A DNA stretch of 64,000 nt from Vibrio navarrensis. GTDB lineage: Bacteria > Pseudomonadota > Gammaproteobacteria > Enterobacterales > Vibrionaceae. The notes below the pieces were generated by a model. It made no database searches and was not told the DNA's origin. It saw only the letters and a program-made list of their open reading frames with translations. The stretch covers positions 62,001 through 126,000 of the forward strand of contig NZ_CP065219.1 in NCBI RefSeq assembly GCF_015767675.1, written 5' to 3'. Within the stretch, counting starts at the first letter, position 1. Each line of letters opens with the position of its first letter. Shown here piece after piece: positions 11,601 to 20,600 of the stretch. Both the position numbers and the translations under genes were made by a program.

Positions 11601-14600
11601 TTAAACGTCGGCGATAAGGTCGAAGAAACCTTCACAGTGTCGTCTGTTGATGGCACACCATCGACCATCAAAGTCACGATTAATGGCACTAATGACAAAG
11701 CAACGGTCAGCAGCGCGACCATCGCCATCGATGAAACCGACAAAGCGGTTACCACCTCGGGAACGTTGACCAGCACCGACGTAGATAATCCAGATAATGC
11801 GTTTACACCCGGTTCTATTTCAGGTGCTAACGGTGACCTGACCATTGATGCCAATGGTCATTGGGTGTTCACCGCGAACAGTGCATTCAATCAATTAAAC
11901 GTTGGCGATAAGGTCGAAGAAACCTTCACAGTGTCGTCTGTTGATGGCACACCATCGACCATCAAGGTGACGATTAATGGCACCAACGACAAAGCAACGG
12001 TCAGCACTGCAACCATTGCCATCGATGAGACTGACAAAGCGGTGACGACATCAGGCACGTTGGCCAGCACCGACGTAGATAACCCAGACAACACTTTCAT
12101 ACCCGCCTCGATTACTGGATCTAACGGTGACCTCACCATTGATGCCAATGGTCATTGGGTGTTCACCGCAAGCAGCGCGTTCAATCAATTAAACGTCGGC
12201 GATAAGGTCGAAGAAACATTCACAGTGTCGTCTGTTGATGGCACACCATCGACCATCAAGGTCACAATTAATGGCACTAATGACAAAGCCACGGTCAGCA
12301 GCGCGACCATCGCCATTGATGAAACCGACCAAGCGGTAACGACTTCAGGCACACTAACCAGCACCGACGTAGATAACCCAGACAACACTTTCATACCCGC
12401 CTCGATTACTGGATCTAACGGTGACCTCACCATTGATGCCAATGGTCATTGGAATTTCACCGCGAACAGTGCGTTCAATCAATTAAACGTTGGCGATAAG
12501 GTCGAAGAAACCTTCACCGTGTCGTCTGTTGATGGCACACCATCGACCATCAAGGTGACGATTAATGGCACCAACGACAAAGCAACGGTCAGCACTGCAA
12601 CCATTGCCATCGATGAAACCGACAAAGCGGTGACGACATCAGGCACGTTGGCCAGTACCGACGTAGATAATCCAGACAACACTTTCATACCCGCCTCGAT
12701 TACTGGCTCTAACGGTGACCTCACCATTGATGCTAATGGACATTGGTCATTCACCGCGAACAGTGCGTTCAATCAATTAAACGTTGGCGATAAGGTCGAA
12801 GAAACCTTCACAGTGTCGTCTGTTGATGGCACACCATCGACCATCAAGGTGACGATTAATGGCACTAATGATAAAGCGACGGTCAGTACCGCAACGGTCA
12901 GTGTGGATGAAACTGACAAAGCGGTTACCACCTCGGGAACACTAACCAGTACCGACGTAGATAATCCAGATAATACGTTTACACCCGGTTCTATTTCAGG
13001 CACTAATGGCGATCTGACTATTGATGCCAATGGTCATTGGGTGTTCACCGCAAGCAGCGCGTTCAATCAATTAAACGTTGGCGATAAGGTCGAAGAAACC
13101 TTCACAGTGTCGTCTGTTGATGGCACACCATCGACCATCAAGGTCACGATTAATGGCACCAACGACAAAGCAACGGTCAGCACTGCAACCATTGCCATCG
13201 ATGAAACCGACAAAGCGGTTACCACCTCGGGAACGTTGACCAGCACCGACGTAGATAATCCAGATAATGCGTTTACACCCGGTTCTATTTCAGGTGCTAA
13301 CGGTGACCTGACCATTGATGCCAATGGTCATTGGGTGTTCACCGCAAGCAGCGCGTTCAATCAATTAAACGTCGGCGATAAGGTCGAAGAAACATTCACA
13401 GTGTCGTCTGTTGATGGCACCCCATCGACCATCAAGGTGACGATTAATGGCACTAATGACAAAGCCACTGTTAGCAGTGCGACCGTTGCCATCAATGAGA
13501 CTGACCAAGCGGTTACCACCTCGGGAACGTTGACCAGCACCGACGTAGATAATCCAGATAATGCGTTTACACCCGGTTCTATTTCAGGTGCTAACGGTGA
13601 CCTGACCATTGATGCCAATGGTCATTGGGTGTTCACCGCGAACAGTGCATTCAATCAATTAAACGTTGGCGATAAGGTCGAAGAAACCTTCACAGTGTCG
13701 TCTGTTGATGGCACACCATCGACCATCAAGGTGACGATTAATGGCACCAACGACAAAGCAACGGTCAGTACCGCAACGGTCAGTGTGGATGAAACTGACA
13801 AAGCGGTGACGACATCAGGCACGTTGGCCAGCACCGACGTAGATAACCCAGACAACACTTTCATACCCGCCTCGATTACTGGATCTAACGGTGACCTGAC
13901 CATTGATGCCAATGGTCATTGGGTGTTCACCGCGAACAGTGCATTCAATCAATTAAACGTTGGCGATAAGGTCGAAGAAACCTTCACAGTGTCGTCTGTT
14001 GATGGCACACCATCGACCATCAAGGTGACGATTAATGGCACCAACGACAAAGCAACGGTCAGCACTGCAACCATTGCCATCGATGAGACTGACCAAGCGG
14101 TAACGACTTCAGGCACACTAACCAGTACCGACGTAGATAATCCAGACAACACTTTCATACCCGCCTCGATTACTGGATCTAACGGTGACCTCACCATTGA
14201 TGCCAATGGTCATTGGAATTTCACCGCGAACAGTGCGTTCAATCAATTAAACGTCGGCGATAAGGTCGAAGAAACCTTCACAGTGTCGTCTGTTGATGGC
14301 ACACCATCGACCATCAAAGTCACGATTAATGGCACTAATGACAAAGCAACGGTCAGCAGCGCGACCATCGCCATCGATGAAACCGACAAAGCGGTTACCA
14401 CCTCGGGAACGTTGACCAGCACCGACGTAGATAATCCAGATAATGCGTTTACACCCGGTTCTATTTCAGGTGCTAACGGTGACCTGACCATTGATGCCAA
14501 TGGTCATTGGGTGTTCACCGCGAACAGTGCATTCAATCAATTAAACGTTGGCGATAAGGTCGAAGAAACCTTCACAGTGTCGTCTGTTGATGGCACACCA

Positions 14601-17600
14601 TCGACCATCAAGGTGACGATTAATGGCACCAACGACAAAGCAACGGTCAGCACTGCAACCATTGCCATCGATGAGACTGACAAAGCGGTGACGACATCAG
14701 GCACGTTGGCCAGCACCGACGTAGATAACCCAGACAACACTTTCATACCCGCCTCGATTACTGGATCTAACGGTGACCTCACCATTGATGCCAATGGTCA
14801 TTGGGTGTTCACCGCAAGCAGCGCGTTCAATCAATTAAACGTCGGCGATAAGGTCGAAGAAACATTCACAGTGTCGTCTGTTGATGGCACACCATCGACC
14901 ATCAAGGTCACAATTAATGGCACTAATGACAAAGCCACGGTCAGCAGCGCGACCATCGCCATTGATGAAACCGACCAAGCGGTAACGACTTCAGGCACAC
15001 TAACCAGCACCGACGTAGATAACCCAGACAACACTTTCATACCCGCCTCGATTACTGGATCTAACGGTGACCTCACCATTGATGCCAATGGTCATTGGAA
15101 TTTCACCGCGAACAGTGCGTTCAATCAATTAAACGTTGGCGATAAGGTCGAAGAAACCTTCACCGTGTCGTCTGTTGATGGCACACCATCGACCATCAAG
15201 GTGACGATTAATGGCACCAACGACAAAGCAACGGTCAGCACTGCAACCATTGCCATCGATGAAACCGACAAAGCGGTGACGACATCAGGCACGTTGGCCA
15301 GTACCGACGTAGATAATCCAGACAACACTTTCATACCCGCCTCGATTACTGGCTCTAACGGTGACCTCACCATTGATGCTAATGGACATTGGTCATTCAC
15401 CGCGAACAGTGCGTTCAATCAATTAAACGTTGGCGATAAGGTCGAAGAAACCTTCACAGTGTCGTCTGTTGATGGCACACCATCGACCATCAAGGTGACG
15501 ATTAATGGCACTAATGATAAAGCGACGGTCAGTACCGCAACGGTCAGTGTGGATGAAACTGACAAAGCGGTTACCACCTCGGGAACACTAACCAGTACCG
15601 ACGTAGATAATCCAGATAATACGTTTACACCCGGTTCTATTTCAGGCACTAATGGCGATCTGACTATTGATGCCAATGGTCATTGGGTGTTCACCGCAAG
15701 CAGCGCGTTCAATCAATTAAACGTTGGCGATAAGGTCGAAGAAACCTTCACAGTGTCGTCTGTTGATGGCACACCATCGACCATCAAGGTCACGATTAAT
15801 GGCACCAACGACAAAGCAACGGTCAGCACTGCAACCATTGCCATCGATGAAACCGACAAAGCGGTTACCACCTCGGGAACGTTGACCAGCACCGACGTAG
15901 ATAATCCAGATAATGCGTTTACACCCGGTTCTATTTCAGGTGCTAACGGTGACCTGACCATTGATGCCAATGGTCATTGGGTGTTCACCGCAAGCAGCGC
16001 GTTCAATCAATTAAACGTCGGCGATAAGGTCGAAGAAACATTCACAGTGTCGTCTGTTGATGGCACACCATCGACCATCAAGGTCACAATTAATGGCACT
16101 AATGACAAAGCCACGGTCAGCAGCGCGACCATCGCCATTGATGAAACCGACCAAGCGGTAACGACTTCAGGCACACTAACCAGCACCGACGTAGATAACC
16201 CAGACAACACTTTCATACCCGCCTCGATTACTGGATCTAACGGTGACCTCACCATTGATGCCAATGGTCATTGGAATTTCACCGCGAACAGTGCGTTCAA
16301 TCAATTAAACGTTGGCGATAAGGTCGAAGAAACCTTCACCGTGTCGTCTGTTGATGGCACACCATCGACCATCAAGGTGACGATTAACGGCACTAATGAT
16401 GCCCCCGTCATTAATGCTCAATCTCACTCCGTTGTTGAAGGAGGTAGCCTCTTAAATGGAAAAATGGTTGGGCACGACATTGATACAGGTGCGACATTGA
16501 CTTACAGTGCACCGCAGGTTGATGGCTTAGTTCTTAACCCTGATGGTAGTTACAGTTTTGACCCCAGTCATGCCACCTACCTGTCGTTAGCATCGGGAGC
16601 AACAAAAACACTCACAATTCCTGTAACCTTGACCGATGAACACCACGCTAGCAGCACCCAAAACCTTTCGATCACAATAACAGGTGCCAATAACTCTGCG
16701 ACGATCAGCGGTGTTAGCACAGGTGATGTCGATGAAGGACATGGCAGTTATGGCGATAGGTCACCAGACTATGCTCATCCTGGCATGGCGAAACTAGGGC
16801 AAGATGCAATAACTGCTGATGGCAAGTTGGATATAGTTGATCCTGATAGTGGTGAAGCCCAATTTGACCCTAAAGGCGGTGCTTGGAATAACTCCTACAA
16901 TGGCCAATATGGCCACTTATTATTAAACAGTGATGGAACTTGGCATTACGATGTAACAGTGGGAAGTAGTGATTGGGTTGGTAATAAAAAAACAACGATT
17001 GGCACCACTATAGATCAACTTGGTGAAGGGCAAAGCTTAACCGATACGATTACAGTCCATTCAAAAGATGGTACAACACACGATATTGTCATCACCATTC
17101 ACGGCAGTAACGACAGACCTTACTGTTCATCTGAAGTGGTGCTTGCAAATGGCAGTGAAGATACACGCCAAACCTTAACCACCGCGCAACTATTAGCGAA
17201 TACCGTCGATGTGGATGCCAATGACGCCGGTAAACTAACCATTGAAAACCTGCATGCTGACCATGGATCCATTCTAAACAATGCCGATGGCACGTTTACC
17301 TTTACCCCAGAAAAAGACTATAACGGCGATGTGCACTTTAGCTATGACGTCAAAGATGCACACGGTGGTGTGACCCACACTGGCGCATCAACGACGCTCT
17401 CGGCTGTTGGCGATAAAGCCCAAATCGCTGGCGTTGATACTGGTTCAATAACCGAAAACAGCGCGGGTGTCGACATGTCACCCGACTATGCTCACTCAGG
17501 CATCGCCACACTTGGCAATACAACACTCTATGCTGATGGCAAGCTGACCATCACAGACCCCGATGTAGGCGAGTCAGGATTTGAACGCCAAGGCAGCAAT

Positions 17601-20600
17601 GGTTACGACTATCACGGCACCTATGGCGATCTAATCTTACTCACCGATGGCACCTGGCATTACCATGCCGATGCTGGGCATCTATCAGGTATAGGTGCTA
17701 GACCCACAACGCGTGGCACTGCAATTGACCAACTTGGTGAAGGGCAAAGCTTAACCGATACGATTACAGTCCATTCAAAAGATGGTACAACACACGATAT
17801 TGTCATCACCATTCACGGCAGTAACGACAGACCTTACTGTTCATCTGAAGTGGTGCTTGCAAATGGCAGTGAAGATACACGCCAAACCTTAACCACCGCG
17901 CAACTATTAGCGAATACCGTCGATGTGGATGCCAATGACGCCGGTAAACTAACCATTGAAAACCTGCATGCTGACCATGGATCCATTCTAAACAATGCCG
18001 ATGGCACGTTTACCTTTACCCCAGAAAAAGACTATAACGGCGATGTACACTTCCGCTATGACGTTAAAGATGCACACGGTGGTGTGACACACACCGGCGC
18101 AACCACCAACTTGGCTGCAGTTAACGATAACCCTGATGTGACACCTTTAACCGACAGTGTCAGTGAGGGGGCCGATAATCATCACACCCTCAATCTGCTA
18201 TTAGGTGCCACAGATAAAGAGGGCGACGCTTTAACTATCAGTCACCTTGAATATGCCATCGATGGTCAACCTCAGGCAGGGAAAATCCCCGCAGGTATCA
18301 CCTTAGATGCTGATGGTCATACATTAATTGTTGATGCCACTGATCCCGCATTTAATCATTTGGCCAATGGTCAGTCGCAACAAATCGCTATCACTTATCA
18401 AGTAGAAGATGGCCATGGTGGAAGTACGCAACAAACCGCCACGCTTACGATTGCCGGGACAGATGATAAAGCCACACTGGTTTCTAATGTCATTCAGCTC
18501 ACTGAAACACAAGCGCTGGATAGTGAATTTAAATCCTATAGAGGCCAGCTTCAGCTGATTGACCCTGATAGTGGTGATAATACTCAGTTTGTATTTAGCG
18601 GGAAGTATTTAGGTCAAGGTTTTGCACCTGGTTACCTTGATGTTTGGCCTAATGGCTCTTATCAATTCAAATTAGATGCTGGTACCAATCGTCATGCGGA
18701 TGAACTCATTGGTAGCCTACATGCTGGCGAGTCGAAGGAGTTCCCCTACGAAGTCGAAACCTCTGATGGTCAGAAGCTCACCATTATGGTGAAAGTGACC
18801 GGTGAAGATAACCAAGCAAAAATTGCAGTGACGCCCTACTCGAGCCTAAATAATCATGTTTACGAAGATCACACTTCCTTTGGCAATACCACCAATAAGC
18901 TCAGTAGTGGCGGCACGTTACAGGTCATTGACCCCGATCACGACCAAGCCGGTTTTATTGCACAAACCATCACCACCGCTGAAGGTGGTCGGTTCAATAT
19001 CAACGCACAGGGCCAATGGTCATACGATATTGACAATGATAAAGTCCAATATTTAGGCGCAGGGGAAAGCTTCCAGCAAACCTTTACCGTTGAATCTATT
19101 GATGGCAGTGCTAAAAAAGATATCACAGTGACCGTTCATGGCACCAACGATGCCCCCGTCGCATCAGCTGAAGTACGTTTAGCGAATGGCTTAGAAGATA
19201 GCAAAATTGTCCTCACCCCAGCACTGCTACTTGCTAACACGACTGATATCGATGATAACGATATTGGCAAATTATCCATTGAAAACCTACACGCTGATCA
19301 TGGCGCTATTGCATTAAATACCGATGGCACCTTTACCTTTACCCCAGAAAAAGACTATAACGGCGATGTGCACTTCAGCTATGACGTCAAAGATGCTCAT
19401 GGTGGTGTTACCCACACTGGCGCATCAACGACACTCTCGGCGGTTGGCGATAAAGCCCAAATCGCTGGCATTGATACAGGATCGATATCCGAGAATACTG
19501 CGGGCGTGGACAAGTCACCTGACTATGCCCAACCAGGCATAGCCACACTTGGCAATGCTCCTCTTTATGCTGATGGTAAGCTAACAATAACCGATCCTGA
19601 TGTTGGCGAAGCAGGGTTTGAGCGCCAAGGTAGCAATGGTTATGACTACCATGGTACCTATGGTGATTTAATATTACTCACTGATGGTACTTGGCATTAT
19701 CAAGCTGATGCAGGGCACAGAGCCCTTATTGGCGGTACTACGACAACTCGTGGCACCGCTATTGACCAACTCGGTGAAAACCAAAGTCTAACCGACACGA
19801 TTACGGTTCATTCAAAAGATGGTACAACTCACGACATCGTCATCACTATTCATGGCAGTAACGACAGGCCATATTGCTCGTCAGAGGTGATACTACAAAG
19901 TGGCACTGAAGATACCCGTCAAACCTTAACCACAGCGCAACTATTAGCGAATACCGTCGATGTCGATAAAAACGATGCCGGATTACTATCCATTGAAAAT
20001 CTTCATGCTGACCATGGTTCCATTCTAAACAATGCCGATGGCACCTTCACCTTTACCCCAGAAAAAGACTACAACGGCGATGTACACTTTAGCTATGACG
20101 TCAAAGATGCACATGGTGGAGTGACCCACACAGGGGCATCAACGACACTGTCGGCGGTTGATGATGCGGCTGTCATCACAGGAACGGGCGGTCATCTACT
20201 TGAGGAAGATAATCTATATTACGGCTATACGATTAAAACAAACGGCCAGTTTCAGGTCGTTGATCCTGATGGGCCAAGCCAGTCGAAGTTTCCGGACGGT
20301 TTGCATCACCACACCGGAAGTCTTGGTGGAACGTTGCAACTTTATGGTAATGGGAACTATTTTTACGATATTGACAATAGTACGGTTAACCACCTTGCTG
20401 CGGGACAGGAGGCCAAGGAAACTTTTACTATTCACAGTGTCGATGGAACGCCACACCAGGTTGAATTCGTCATCGAAGGTACCAACGATGCGCCTTTTGT
20501 GCGCGGTGCCGCTACCCTTTCTGCCGGTATTGAGGACACCGCTGTCACTTTGCACGTCGCAGATTTGCTCGCACAAGCCGGCGACTATGATGATGGTGAA

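Noticed and set aside
6959..16264. About 32 open minus-strand frames of 85-97 codons spaced 294 bp apart
   Set aside because: They are exact shadows of the adhesin repeat on the opposite strand; each lacks a ribosome site and repeats only because the sense strand does.
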